In this document: piece by piece, positions 43,143-52,183 of the stretch
Position numbering within the stretch: the first letter of the stretch is position 1
Layout of the letters: every line of letters begins with the position of its first letter
Source of the DNA: Bradyrhizobium sp. 164
Lineage (GTDB): Bacteria; Pseudomonadota; Alphaproteobacteria; Rhizobiales; Xanthobacteraceae
Length of the DNA stretch: 64,000 nt
NCBI RefSeq assembly: GCF_023073715.1
Contig: NZ_JADPKA010000083.1
Location: 326,438-390,437 of the forward strand
Reading direction: 5' to 3'
Notes under the pieces: generated by a model
Database searches by the model: none
What the model was told of the DNA's origin: nothing
The model's input: the letters and a program-made list of their open reading frames with translations, nothing else
Program-made: the position numbers and the translations under genes

Positions 43143-43961
43143 ATGGATCAGGCGATGCTGAGCGTCGTCCGCGCGGTCGAGGCAGGCGCGACGACGATGA
43201 AGGGCGTGATCGACGCAACCGGACTGTCCCGTCTCAAGATCGAGCGGGCGTTGACCGCACTGGAGAAGCAGAAGCTGCTGGTGCGCGACGGCCAGGGCTT
43301 TCGCGCGACCGGCCTACCGAGGGCGGCGCGCCCTGCCCGGCAATGCGGATCGTGCAACGCCTGCTGCGATATCCTCGAAGTCGCCGGCGTCGACAAGCCG
43401 GTGAACCAGCTCTGCAAACATTGGCAGGCCGGCACCGGATGCACCATCTACGATCGCCGCCCGCAAATGTGCCGGTCGTTCGTCTGTGCCTGGCTGCAGG
43501 GCCATCTCGACGACGACTGGTTTCCGGCGAAGTCGGGCATCGTGGTGCATTTCAGCCAGGACGCCGTCAACGTCACGGTGGACGACGATTGTCCCGACCG
43601 CTGGCGCGAGGAGCCGTATTTCAGCAAGCTTGCCGAATGGTCGCTGAACGGCGTCAGGCGGATCGGAAACCGCGGCTATGCGACCCTCGTCGTGTCCGGC
43701 ACCGAGCGGTTCCTGCTGCTCGGACGCACCATTGTTCCGGATCCGACGCTGTTCGGCACCGCGTTCCTTCCGCTCACCGCCGACACCTTCCGATTCTGGC
43801 GGGCGACGTCGCCCGAGCATTTGCAGCGGCTGCATGAGCGCATCGCCGAGATCGACCGGATCAGGCAGGAATTCGGCTCCTGCGCCATTCCCGAGAACGA
43901 GGACGACGATCCGCATCCGCCCTATCGGCCCGCACTTTTACGGTTGTCGCATCACGCCTGA
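43143..43961 (+). CDS. YkgJ-family cysteine-cluster protein with an N-terminal winged helix
   Basis: 272 aa. Residues 1-60 form a helix-turn-helix-like region (GVIDATGLSRLKIERALTAL). Residues 68-115 carry the metal-binding cluster: CGSCNACC, then C91, C100 and RPQMCRSFVC (Cys 68, 71, 74, 75, 91, 100, 110, 115), typical of the zinc/iron-chelating CxxCxxCC family. The fusion of a wHTH to this domain is unusual in my experience. An inverted repeat lies upstream, and an ATPase gene follows at 104 bp on the same strand. Confidence 0.82.
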   Translation: MDQAMLSVVRAVEAGATTMKGVIDATGLSRLKIERALTALEKQKLLVRDGQGFRATGLPRAARPARQCGSCNACCDILEVAGVDKPVNQLCKHWQAGTGCTIYDRRPQMCRSFVCAWLQGHLDDDWFPAKSGIVVHFSQDAVNVTVDDDCPDRWREEPYFSKLAEWSLNGVRRIGNRGYATLVVSGTERFLLLGRTIVPDPTLFGTAFLPLTADTFRFWRATSPEHLQRLHERIAEIDRIRQEFGSCAIPENEDDDPHPPYRPALLRLSHHA

Positions 43962-44065
43962 ACTCCGCCGTGGGCAACGCGGCCTGATTCGCGCGGTAGC
44001 GCTCGACGCGCCCCGGCGGGGTTGATAAGCCCCTGTCCGCGAATGAGGGGACTTGAGTCGGGGAC

Positions 44066-45580
44066 ATGACGGTTGCGATCGAGATGGGGCAGACCACGGC
44101 AGGCGCCGCGGCGGCCATGGACCTCGAGGAGCTGCTGGCGACCCGCCTCCTGGTTCAAGGCAATTCGGGCTCCGGCAAATCACATCTGTTGCGGCGGCTC
44201 TTGGAACAGAGCGCGCCCTGGGTGCAGCAGGCCATTATCGATCCCGAGGGCGACTTCGTCACGCTGGCCGATCGCTTCGGCCATCTGGTGATCGAGGCCG
44301 AAGATCACACCGAGCGCGGCCTTCAGGTCGCCGGCGAGCGCGCGCGGTTGCATCGTGTCTCCACCGTGCTCAATCTCGAGGGGCTCGATGCCGAGAACCA
44401 GATGCGGCGCGCCGCGGCGTTCCTCGGCGGGCTGTTCGACGTCAATCGTGACCATTGGTACCCGATGCTGGTGGTTGTCGACGAGGCACAGCTGTTTGCG
44501 CCGGCGGTTGCGGGCGAGGTCTCGGACGAAGCGCGCAAACTGTCGCTCGGCGCGATGACCAATCTGATGTGCCGCGGCCGCAAGCGCGGGCTCGCCGGCA
44601 TCATCGCGACCCAGCGGCTGGCGAAGCTTGCCAAGAACGTCGCGGCGGAAGCCTCCAACTTCCTGATGGGCCGGACCTTCCTCGACATCGACATGGCGCG
44701 CGCCGCCGACCTGCTCGGCATGGAGCGGCGGCAGGCCGAAGCTTTTCGCGATCTCGAGCGTGGCCAGTTCATGGCGCTGGGACCTGCGCTATCGCGCCGT
44801 CCCCTGCGTTTGAACATCGGCCCGACCGCTACCTGCCCGCGCAATTCCACGCCGCGGCTGATGCCGCTGCCGGAAGCGATGCTGGAAGACGCGCGCGCCG
44901 TGATCCTGGCCGCGCCGCCGCCCGACGCCAGCCGGCCGCAGCGCCGGCCGGCGCCGGATCTGCTCGAGCAGCTCCGCGCCGCGAAAGCGGCAGCTACGCC
45001 GGAATCGCGCACGGAGCCGATCGAGCTGCCGGTCAGCGCTGAAGAGCTCGCTGAACGGCGCGAGCGCGTGGATCGTACCCTTCGTGCCGTGCTCGCCGGG
45101 CCCGATGCCGGCTTCCGCGCCATCGGCGTGCTCTATCAGGAATTCGTGGTCCGCTGCCGCATCGAGGGGCTCGGCGCGGCGGTGCCTGATCTCAACGAAT
45201 TCCGCCGCATGCTGACGCACGCGCGCGCCGGGCTCGGCACCGATTTGGCTGAGGACGACGCCTGGCAGGACGTGTCGCTGCGCGCCTCGATCCTGCCCGA
45301 CGACATGCAGGGCGTGTTCATGATGATCGCGAGGGCGGCGAAGGAAGGCTGGCCGTGTCCCGGCGATGCCGCGATCGCGCGCGCCTATGGCTCGCATTCA
45401 CTGCGCCGCGCGCAGCGCCTGCTCAGCTATATGGAGGAACAAGGCCTGATCGTCTGCCAGCTCGACGGCGCCGGACGCCGGATCGTGACGCTGGTGGAGC
45501 TCGCCTGGGCGACGGCGCCGGGCAATCCCAACGGCGATGATTTGCCGGCGGCGCCGGCGCAAACCGCGGCCGCGCTCTAA
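44066..45580 (+). CDS. HerA-like P-loop ATPase (DUF87 type)
   Basis: 504 aa. Walker A GNSGSGKSH at residues 32-40, Walker B MLVVVDEAQL (Asp139, Glu140), then RGRKRGLAGIIATQRLAKL (the HerA/FtsK-type sensor region) and a Pro/Ala-rich linker. The C-terminal third (residues ~330-490) is helical with a possible winged helix (DAAIARAYGSHSLRRAQRLL). HerA proteins are hexameric DNA translocases, usually paired with NurA nuclease; no nuclease is adjacent here. It may instead be part of a lone ATPase family. Confidence 0.85.
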   Translation: MTVAIEMGQTTAGAAAAMDLEELLATRLLVQGNSGSGKSHLLRRLLEQSAPWVQQAIIDPEGDFVTLADRFGHLVIEAEDHTERGLQVAGERARLHRVSTVLNLEGLDAENQMRRAAAFLGGLFDVNRDHWYPMLVVVDEAQLFAPAVAGEVSDEARKLSLGAMTNLMCRGRKRGLAGIIATQRLAKLAKNVAAEASNFLMGRTFLDIDMARAADLLGMERRQAEAFRDLERGQFMALGPALSRRPLRLNIGPTATCPRNSTPRLMPLPEAMLEDARAVILAAPPPDASRPQRRPAPDLLEQLRAAKAAATPESRTEPIELPVSAEELAERRERVDRTLRAVLAGPDAGFRAIGVLYQEFVVRCRIEGLGAAVPDLNEFRRMLTHARAGLGTDLAEDDAWQDVSLRASILPDDMQGVFMMIARAAKEGWPCPGDAAIARAYGSHSLRRAQRLLSYMEEQGLIVCQLDGAGRRIVTLVELAWATAPGNPNGDDLPAAPAQTAAAL

Positions 45581-45587
45581 GCCCGGA

Positions 45588-46670
45588 TTAGCGTCTCATC
45601 ACCGACGCTGCCTCGGCCGCATCGAAGCCGCGCGCCGCATTGCGCCCGTCCTCCGCGAACATGCGGCGATAGAGCAAAGCGGAGACGAGCCAGGCGACCG
45701 CGAACAGCGCGATCACGACGAAGCCGACATTCGCCAGCGACTCGTTGAGACCATCGACCACCGCCCACACGCGGCCGGACAAGCCGAGACGATCGCTGAT
45801 CAGGCCAAGCGCTTCGATGCCGCCGATCAACAGTGCGATCGCGACCGAAGCCCCCGTGATCGTGAGATTGTACCAGAGCTTGCGCAAGGGATCGACGAAG
45901 GCCCAGCGATAGGCACTCACCATCAGCGTGGAGTCGGCAGTGTCGACCAACGCCATGCCGGCGGCGAACAGCGCCGGGAAGACCAGGACATCGGCGAGCG
46001 AGGTACCACGCGCGGCTTCGCTGGCGGAAATGCTGAGCAGGCCGATCTCGGTCGCGGTATCGAAGCCGAGGCCGAACAGAAAGCCGAGCGGATACATGTG
46101 CCAGGGTTTCGTCACCAGGCGGAACATCGGGCCAAGCAGCCGCGCCAGGATGCCGCGATTGGCGAGCAGCGCATCGAGGCCCGCGGCGTCGTGAACGCCC
46201 TGCTCGCGCGCCATGCGAAACGTCCGCCACAAGCCTGCGAAGATCGCGAGATTGATGGCCGCGATCACGAGCAGGAACAGCGCCGAGATCGACGTGCCGA
46301 TCAGGCCGCCGATTTCCTTGAGCAGGCTGTCGCCGCCAAGGCTCACCACGCCGAGCGCGAGCAGCATGGTCGCGACCACCACGACGGTGGAATGGCCCAG
46401 CGCGAAATAGAGGCCGACGCTACGCGGCGCGCCGCCCGCCTGCATCAGCTTGCGCACGACGTTATCAATGGCGGCGATGTGGTCGGCATCGACGGCGTGG
46501 CGGAGCCCGAAGACCCAGGCCAGCAGCGCGGTCGCCATCACCGTTGGTCGGTCGCCGAACCGCGCGAAGGCCCAGGTCCACGCGGCGATGTTGGCGGCGA
46601 TGAGCCCGCCGAACAGCAGCGCAGCTCCGGGCTCGACCGCCCGCAAAGACCATTTCGTCACGACAACCAT
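45588..46670 (-). CDS. Nickel/cobalt permease of the NiCoT family
   Basis: 360 aa, about eight hydrophobic helices. The NiCoT signature lies in helix II: FGLRHAVDADHIAAIDN, and LGFLFGLGFDTATEIGLL matches the second conserved motif. Also GLYFALGHSTVVVV. It imports Ni(II) and/or Co(II) with high affinity. A NikR-like palindrome lies 32 bp upstream of the ATG. It converges with the HerA-like gene (7 bp between stops). Confidence 0.95.
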   Translation of the reverse strand: MVVVTKWSLRAVEPGAALLFGGLIAANIAAWTWAFARFGDRPTVMATALLAWVFGLRHAVDADHIAAIDNVVRKLMQAGGAPRSVGLYFALGHSTVVVVATMLLALGVVSLGGDSLLKEIGGLIGTSISALFLLVIAAINLAIFAGLWRTFRMAREQGVHDAAGLDALLANRGILARLLGPMFRLVTKPWHMYPLGFLFGLGFDTATEIGLLSISASEAARGTSLADVLVFPALFAAGMALVDTADSTLMVSAYRWAFVDPLRKLWYNLTITGASVAIALLIGGIEALGLISDRLGLSGRVWAVVDGLNESLANVGFVVIALFAVAWLVSALLYRRMFAEDGRNAARGFDAAEAASVMRR

Positions 46671-46701
46671 TCCGTCCGTTGCACGCCCCGTCGCGCCACC
46701 G

Positions 46702-46729
46702 GTATGATATTTTCACAAGATGATCACAC
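46702..46729. promoter_or_regulatory. NikR-like operator upstream of the nickel permease
   Basis: GTATGA (46702-46707), exactly 16 bp, then TCACAC (46724-46729). The NikR consensus is GTATGA-N16-TCATAC, so 11 of 12 positions match and the spacing is exact. It lies directly ahead of a NiCoT gene, the expected NikR target, so nickel-dependent repression is likely. No nikR gene is in the window. Confidence 0.75.
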
Positions 46730-46781
46730 TGACCAGTGCAATCCCCGAGGGGCGACACGGTTCTGCAGCAGTGCTTGCAGC

Positions 46782-46894
46782 CATCCTCCGAGACGCCCGC
46801 TCGCGCGGCCCTCAGGATGAGGTCCTTGTTTTGCGACCAAGCCCTGGGTCCTCATGGTGAGGAGCCCGCCATAGCGGCCGTCTCGAACCATGAG
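46782..46894. repeat. Pair of palindromic repeats between the permease and the liv operon
   Basis: First unit: catcct..aggatg (46782-46819) around gagacgcccgctcgcgcggcc. Second unit: ctcatggt..accatgag (46851-46894) around gaggagcccgccatagcggc. Both have the gagacg / cctcatggtgagg words of Bradyrhizobium intergenic palindromes. They lie downstream of livF and could end that transcript. Confidence 0.75.
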
Positions 46895-46905
46895 ATCGGC
46901 TCGCT

Positions 46906-47646
46906 CTACGCCGCCTCGGAACCGCCCAGATAGGCGTCGCGGATGCGAGCATCGTCTTTCAGTGTCCGCGCCGGGCCGGAGAGCACGATCTTGCCGGTCT
47001 GGAGCACGTAGGCTTCATGTGCGATCTCGAGCGCAAGGCTGGCATTCTGTTCGACCATGAACACTGAGACGCCGTCCTGGTTGATGGTACGGATCAGCTC
47101 GAGCACGCGATCGACATAGAGCGGCGACAGACCCATGGTCGGCTCGTCCATCACGATCATGCGGGGACGGCTCATCAGCGCCCGCGCCATCGCCACCATC
47201 TGCTGCTCGCCGCCGGAGAGCGAGCCGGCGCGCTGCGACAGCCGCTGGCCGAGCTTCGGGAACAGCGTGAGCATCCTGTCGAGATCCTGGGCCACGACAT
47301 CGCGGTCGTTGCGCACGAAGGCGCCCATCAGGATGTTCTCGCGCACGCTCATGTCCGCGAACAGCCGCCGCGCCTCCGGCACCGAGGCGATGCCGCGACG
47401 GACGATCTGCGGCGTGGTCAGCCCGATGAGCGAGGCACCGTCGAACGTCACATCACCGGAGCGCGGCTTCACCAAGCCCAGAATGATCTTCATCGTCGTG
47501 GACTTGCCGCTGGCATTGCCGCCGAGCAGGCAGACGATGTGACCGCGCGGGACCGATATCGAGAGGTCGAAATGCACCTGGGCCTGGCCGTAGAAGGTGT
47601 TGACATCGGACAATGCCAGCAACGGTTCCATCGAGGAGTTCGTCAT
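46906..47646 (-). CDS. livF: Branched-chain-type ABC transporter ATPase, LivF-like
   Basis: 246 aa. Walker A LLGGNASGKSTTMK (Gly-Gly-Asn in place of the usual Gly-Pro-Asn), signature LSGGEQQMVAMARAL, Walker B MIVMDEPTMGLSP, and the LivF-typical VFMVEQNASLALEIA. It energises import with LivG. The ATG overlaps the livG stop (ATGA). Last gene of the operon. Confidence 0.95.
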   Translation of the reverse strand: MTNSSMEPLLALSDVNTFYGQAQVHFDLSISVPRGHIVCLLGGNASGKSTTMKIILGLVKPRSGDVTFDGASLIGLTTPQIVRRGIASVPEARRLFADMSVRENILMGAFVRNDRDVVAQDLDRMLTLFPKLGQRLSQRAGSLSGGEQQMVAMARALMSRPRMIVMDEPTMGLSPLYVDRVLELIRTINQDGVSVFMVEQNASLALEIAHEAYVLQTGKIVLSGPARTLKDDARIRDAYLGGSEAA

Positions 47647-48491
47647 GCCGCGCTCTCCTGCTCCGCCTTTCCGGAGAGACCATGGCCGAGATAGGCCTCG
47701 ATCACCTTGGGATCGCTCCGCACCTGTTCGCCCGGACCTTCCGCGATCTTCTTGCCCTCGTCCATGACAATGACGCGGTCCGACAGGCGCATCACCATTT
47801 CCAGCTTGTGCTCGATCAGGAGGATGGTCAGCCCCTCCGCCTTGAGCTCGGCGACGAGGGCCTGCATCTCCGCAGTTTCAGTTGGGTTCATGCCGGCGGT
47901 CGGCTCGTCCAGCAGCAGCAGCCGCGGCTTCAGCGCCAGCGCACGCGCGATCTCGATGCGGCGGCGGTTGGCGTAAGAGAGGCTATAGGCCGGCTGTTCG
48001 ATCCGCGGCAGCAGCCGTTCGCCGAAGCGGGCGAGAATGGTCTTCACCTCTTCGCGCAGCCGCTCCTCCTCCGCTTTGACGCTGGCGGGCCGCAGCAGCG
48101 CAAGGCCCAGCTCCAGCAGCGGGCCGATCGCCGGCACGGCCGGCTTCACCGCCCGCAGCCGCGTATGCGCGCCGATCAGGACGTTGTCCATCACGCTGAG
48201 ATTGCCGAAGACGCGACCGAGCTGGAACGTGCGCGCGATGCCGTGGCCTGCGAGCCGCTCCGGCGACAGGCCGGTGATGTCCTGCCCTGCGAAGCTGACA
48301 GTACCGGCGTCGGGCCGATCGAGACCGGTCACGAGATTGAACAGCGTCGTCTTGCCGGCGCCGTTCGGGCCGATGATGCTGATCAGCTCGCCTCTGGCGA
48401 GATCGAGATCGATGGCATCGACTGCGGTGAGACCTCCGAAGCGACGCGTCAGCCCGCGCAGGGACAACATGGGCAGGTGCTGCTCCGCCAT
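47643..48491 (-). CDS. livG: Branched-chain-type ABC transporter ATPase, LivG-like
   Basis: 282 aa. Walker A IIGPNGAGKTTLFN, GIARTFQLGRVFGNLSVMDN (LivG type), signature region YSLSYANRRRIEIARAL (a divergent signature without the usual LSGGxQ), Walker B LLLLDEPTAGMNP, and LLIEHKLEMVM. The ATG at 48491 overlaps the permease stop (TGATG). It pairs with LivF downstream. Confidence 0.94.
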   Translation of the reverse strand: MAEQHLPMLSLRGLTRRFGGLTAVDAIDLDLARGELISIIGPNGAGKTTLFNLVTGLDRPDAGTVSFAGQDITGLSPERLAGHGIARTFQLGRVFGNLSVMDNVLIGAHTRLRAVKPAVPAIGPLLELGLALLRPASVKAEEERLREEVKTILARFGERLLPRIEQPAYSLSYANRRRIEIARALALKPRLLLLDEPTAGMNPTETAEMQALVAELKAEGLTILLIEHKLEMVMRLSDRVIVMDEGKKIAEGPGEQVRSDPKVIEAYLGHGLSGKAEQESAA

Positions 48492-50314
48492 CAGATCGTC
48501 CCCAGCAGGCCCTGCGGCCTGAACCGCACGAGCAGCAGCAGCACGATGCCGTAGATCAGGATTCGATACTCCGCCGCGATCCGGAAGACCTCGGGCAGCC
48601 CGACCAGCGCCACCGATCCGAGAACTGCGCCGACGACATTGCCGAGGCCGCCGAGGATCACGACGGTCAGCGCCAGAATGGATTGCTGCGTGTTGAAGGT
48701 CTCGTGGTTGATGTAGGAATAGAGATGCGCGGCGATGCCGCCGCTGACACCGGCAGCGAAGCCGCCAAAGATGAAGGCGAGCGATTTGTAGCGGTTGAGG
48801 CTGAGGCCATAGGCGCGCGCGGCGATGTCGTCGTCGCGGATGGCACGAAAACTGCGGCCGAGATGCGAGGTCAGCAGACGACCCTGCAGCAGCGCCAGCA
48901 CGACCATCACCGCAAGGCTGAACCAATAGACCGACGATGGGCTGATCAGGTCGTAGCCGAACAGCGATAGCGGCGGAATGCCGGAGATGCCGATCGGGCC
49001 CCGCGTGACGCTCTCCCAGTTCAGGATCACCAGCGACACGATCTCGCCGATGGCGAGCGTTGCGATCGACACGTAGTGCCCGCGCAGGCGGAACGACGGC
49101 GAGATCAGGAGCGTACCGAGCGCAGCGCTCATCAGGCCACCCCCGATGATGGCGAGGCCGACCGGCACAGAGAAGGTCAGCGACAGCAGCGCGGCGGTGT
49201 AGGCGCCGATCGCCAGCAGCGCGGCATGGCCGAGCGAGACCTGACCCACCGTTCCCGCGACCAGCGTCAGGCTGAGCGCGAGCATGCCGAGCAGCCAGGC
49301 ATTGATCAGCGTCTGGAGCACGTAGAACGACACCGGCAACAGCGGCAGGATCGCGAACCCACCGACTGCAAGCACCGAGGCCCAGCGCGGAATGCGCACA
49401 GGACGGCTCGGCGCGATGAAGGTGCCGGTGAGCGGCTCCGGCGGCGCCTGCCGCGCACTCGCGAACAGCCCGTTCGGCCGCAGCACGAGCACGACGACCA
49501 ACAACAGGAACGCGAACAGATTGCGATAGCTGGTACCGAACACGGCGACGCCGTAGCTCTCGACCAGTCCCAGCAGCAGGCTACCGACCACCGCGCCTGG
49601 CACGTTGCCGGCGCCGCCGACGACTTCCGCGACCACGCCCTTGAGCGTGGCCTGAAGGCTCATCGCGGTGTCGATCTGATTGTAGTACATGCCGACCAGC
49701 ATGCCGGAGACCCCGCCGAGCGCCGCTGCAATGCCGAATACGGCCTGATTGACGCGGTTGACGTCGACGCCCATCTGCATGGCGGCGTCACGGTCCTGCG
49801 CGGTGGCGCGCACCGCCCAGCCGAGCTTGGTGTAGCGCAGGAAGACGAACAGCAGCAGCGCGCTGGTGATGCCAACTCCGGCGATGAGTAAGTCCAGCGG
49901 TCCGATCGTGCCGTTGCCGACCTGGAAGCGGACGTCCGGCAGCTGGCTCGGGAGCGCACGCGGATTGGGCGAGAAGGTCAGCATCACCAGCTGGTCGAGC
50001 ACGAAGCTGATGCCGATCGTCGCCAACAGCGGCGCGATACGCACCGAGTTCTGCAGCGGACGGAGGCCGAACCGCTCGATGATCAACCCGACGATCGCGG
50101 CCGCGACCGCGACCACGATGATGGTGAGCGGCAGCGGAGTATGCAGCTGCACCACCGCGACCCAGCCGATATAGGCGCCGACGAGATAGATCGAGCCTTG
50201 CGCAAAGTTGATCAGCCGGCTGACGCCGAAGATCAGCGCGAGCCCGACCGCAACGAGGGCGTAGACATTGCCGACGATCAGGCCGTTGATCGTGTAGTCG
50301 AGCCAGGAAGCCAC
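48491..50314 (-). CDS. Fused branched-chain-type ABC permease (LivH-LivM)
   Basis: 607 aa, twice the usual permease length. Residues 1-290 are LivH-like (NVYALVAVGLALIFGVSRLI, GAYIGW, GAGNVPGAVVGSLLLG). A linker rich in Pro (ARQAPPEPLTGTFIAPSRP) leads to a LivM-like half (LGMLALSLTLVAGTVGQVSL, GHAALLAIGAYTAALL). Both membrane subunits in one chain fix their 1:1 ratio. GTG start at 50314. Confidence 0.93.
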   Translation of the reverse strand: MASWLDYTINGLIVGNVYALVAVGLALIFGVSRLINFAQGSIYLVGAYIGWVAVVQLHTPLPLTIIVVAVAAAIVGLIIERFGLRPLQNSVRIAPLLATIGISFVLDQLVMLTFSPNPRALPSQLPDVRFQVGNGTIGPLDLLIAGVGITSALLLFVFLRYTKLGWAVRATAQDRDAAMQMGVDVNRVNQAVFGIAAALGGVSGMLVGMYYNQIDTAMSLQATLKGVVAEVVGGAGNVPGAVVGSLLLGLVESYGVAVFGTSYRNLFAFLLLVVVLVLRPNGLFASARQAPPEPLTGTFIAPSRPVRIPRWASVLAVGGFAILPLLPVSFYVLQTLINAWLLGMLALSLTLVAGTVGQVSLGHAALLAIGAYTAALLSLTFSVPVGLAIIGGGLMSAALGTLLISPSFRLRGHYVSIATLAIGEIVSLVILNWESVTRGPIGISGIPPLSLFGYDLISPSSVYWFSLAVMVVLALLQGRLLTSHLGRSFRAIRDDDIAARAYGLSLNRYKSLAFIFGGFAAGVSGGIAAHLYSYINHETFNTQQSILALTVVILGGLGNVVGAVLGSVALVGLPEVFRIAAEYRILIYGIVLLLLVRFRPQGLLGTI

Positions 50315-50368
50315 GCAGCATTTCCAATCAGAGGAAGGGGGCCGGAGCGATCGCTCCGGCCATCATTA

Positions 50369-51526
50369 TCAGGTTGGCTTGCCGTCCCAGAGTGCGAACT
50401 TGCCGTTGCGCACGACGAGCTCGGCATTCATGGCGCCCTTGACGCGGCGGCTCTCGACGTCGAACGTCGCCGAGCCGAAGATGACGCTGGAGACGTCTCT
50501 CACCTTGGCGAAAGCGTCGCGGATGGCGCGGCGATCGGTGCCGCCGATCCTGAGGACGGCAGCGGCCATGTTCATCGCGTCATAGGAATAGGCGTTGAAG
50601 GCGTCGGGCTCCTGCCCGTTGTACTTGGCCTTGAAGCCCGCGATGAATTTCTTCACCTCGGGCCGCGGGTCTTCCGGGAAATAGCGTGTGCCGAGATGGA
50701 CGTCCTCGACCGCCTCGCCGCCGAGCTCCAGGAATTTCGGCGAGTAGACCGAGCTCGCCGCGCAGATGGTCTGCTTCAGGCCGACCTGGCGCGCCTGGCG
50801 CGCGATCAGCGCGCCGTCGGAATAATAGGAGATCAGGATCAGCCCGTCGGGATTGGCGTCGCGCACGCGCACCAGGGTGGAGCGAAAATCGCGCTCCTCC
50901 GCGATATAGCCTTCGGTGACCGCGATTTCGGCGCCGTATTCCTTGGCCGCCTTGACGAAATGATCGCGGCTGGTGCGGCCCCAATCGGTGTTGAGGTGCA
51001 GCACCGCCAGCTTCTTCAAGCCGAGCCGCTTCACGGCATAGGATGCCAGCAGCGGCTGCTCGTCGGCCTGGCTTACGGACGTGCTCCACATGAAGTCGCC
51101 GCCCTTGGTGAAATCGGGATGCGAGTTGGTGAAGCCGAACTGCACCAGGCCGCCGCGCTGATAGATCGGCGAGGCCGCCATCGAGGCCGGGCTCGAGAAA
51201 TCGCCGAGCTCCATGACGATGCGGGGATCGGAGACGAACTTCTGCGCGATCGCCACCGACTGGCGCGGATCGCTCTGGCTGTCCTCGAACTGGTAGGCGA
51301 GCTTACGGCCGTTGATGCCGCCGGCGGCGTGGATCTCGTCGAGCGCGAGATCAAAGCCCTGCCTCCACTGCGCGCCGTATTGGGCGTTAGGCCCAGTCAG
51401 GGGACCGCTGACGCCGAGCAGGATCGGCTCGGACGACTGGGCGAATGCGCTGCGCGAGATGGCGGCTCCCGCCATCATGACGGCAAGCGAGCCCTTGACC
51501 AGGGACCGACGATCGATGTTGCTCAT
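50369..51526 (-). CDS. Branched-chain-type ABC substrate-binding protein with a Tat-like signal
   Basis: 385 aa. The leader NIDRRSLVKGSLAVMMAG has a twin-arginine character. The mature part is type I periplasmic binding: ILLGVSGPLTGPNAQYGAQW, KLAYQFEDSQSDPRQSVAIA, VLHLNTDWGRTSRDHFVKA and DAFNAYSYDAMNMAAAV. It delivers substrate to the fused permease coded next. It lies 55 bp before the permease and 61 bp after the AhpD-like gene. Amino acids are only one possible ligand class. Confidence 0.93.
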   Translation of the reverse strand: MSNIDRRSLVKGSLAVMMAGAAISRSAFAQSSEPILLGVSGPLTGPNAQYGAQWRQGFDLALDEIHAAGGINGRKLAYQFEDSQSDPRQSVAIAQKFVSDPRIVMELGDFSSPASMAASPIYQRGGLVQFGFTNSHPDFTKGGDFMWSTSVSQADEQPLLASYAVKRLGLKKLAVLHLNTDWGRTSRDHFVKAAKEYGAEIAVTEGYIAEERDFRSTLVRVRDANPDGLILISYYSDGALIARQARQVGLKQTICAASSVYSPKFLELGGEAVEDVHLGTRYFPEDPRPEVKKFIAGFKAKYNGQEPDAFNAYSYDAMNMAAAVLRIGGTDRRAIRDAFAKVRDVSSVIFGSATFDVESRRVKGAMNAELVVRNGKFALWDGKPT

Positions 51527-51587
51527 GCACGGCTCCATCCATTCAGGTGTTACGAATAAGCGGCAATTTATGTGCCAGTGACACTGC

Positions 51588-52172
51588 TTATTTAGTGGGC
51601 TCGCCGAGCGACAGCATCAGCCGGTTCGCCCAGTTGAAGAACGACGCGCCGTTGATGACATCGACGATCTCGGCATCGTCGAGACCGGCGCGGCGCAGCT
51701 CCTCAACGTTGTCGGGGCCGAACGCGATCGGCGTTGCGCTCAGCGCCACCGACGCCTTGACCACGGCATTCCAGCGCTCGCCGAGGTCGGCCTTAACCCC
51801 TTCCTCAAGCAGGCGCTGCACGTCGTCGCGGCGCTTGGAATAGGTGCTGGCAAACCGCGCATGCACGGAGGCGCAATAGATGCAGCCGTTGTAGCGCGAC
51901 GTCGCGGCCGCCGCGAGCTCGCGCTCGGCGCGCGGCAGGCCGTCGGCGACGTTGTAGAAAATGTCCTTGTCGGTCTTGGTGCGGGCTTCGAGCACCTCAG
52001 GGTCGCGCACCAGCAGGCGAAAATATTCCGACTTGGCGCGGGCGCGATCGACGAGGCCAGCGAAATGCCGCTCGGTCAGCTCGCCCTCGGGCAGCGGATC
52101 GATCCACGACACCCAGCCGAGCTCGTCCTGGGTGAAGACGACGGGCGGATTGACGTTGTTTGCAGCGCTCAT
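51588..52172 (-). CDS. Alkylhydroperoxidase-domain (AhpD-like) protein, Avi_7169 type
   Basis: 194 aa of the carboxymuconolactone-decarboxylase/AhpD fold with the active-site motif CIYCASVHARF (CxxCxxxH), followed by DDVQRLLEEG and the C-terminal FFNWANRLMLSLGEP. Members with CxxC are thiol peroxidases or thiol-disulphide enzymes. AGGAG before the ATG. It is 11 bp after the CMD gene, a pairing that I recall as conserved with an FMN-dependent monooxygenase. Confidence 0.9.
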   Translation of the reverse strand: MSAANNVNPPVVFTQDELGWVSWIDPLPEGELTERHFAGLVDRARAKSEYFRLLVRDPEVLEARTKTDKDIFYNVADGLPRAERELAAAATSRYNGCIYCASVHARFASTYSKRRDDVQRLLEEGVKADLGERWNAVVKASVALSATPIAFGPDNVEELRRAGLDDAEIVDVINGASFFNWANRLMLSLGEPTK

Positions 52173-52183
52173 ATGCAGTCTCC

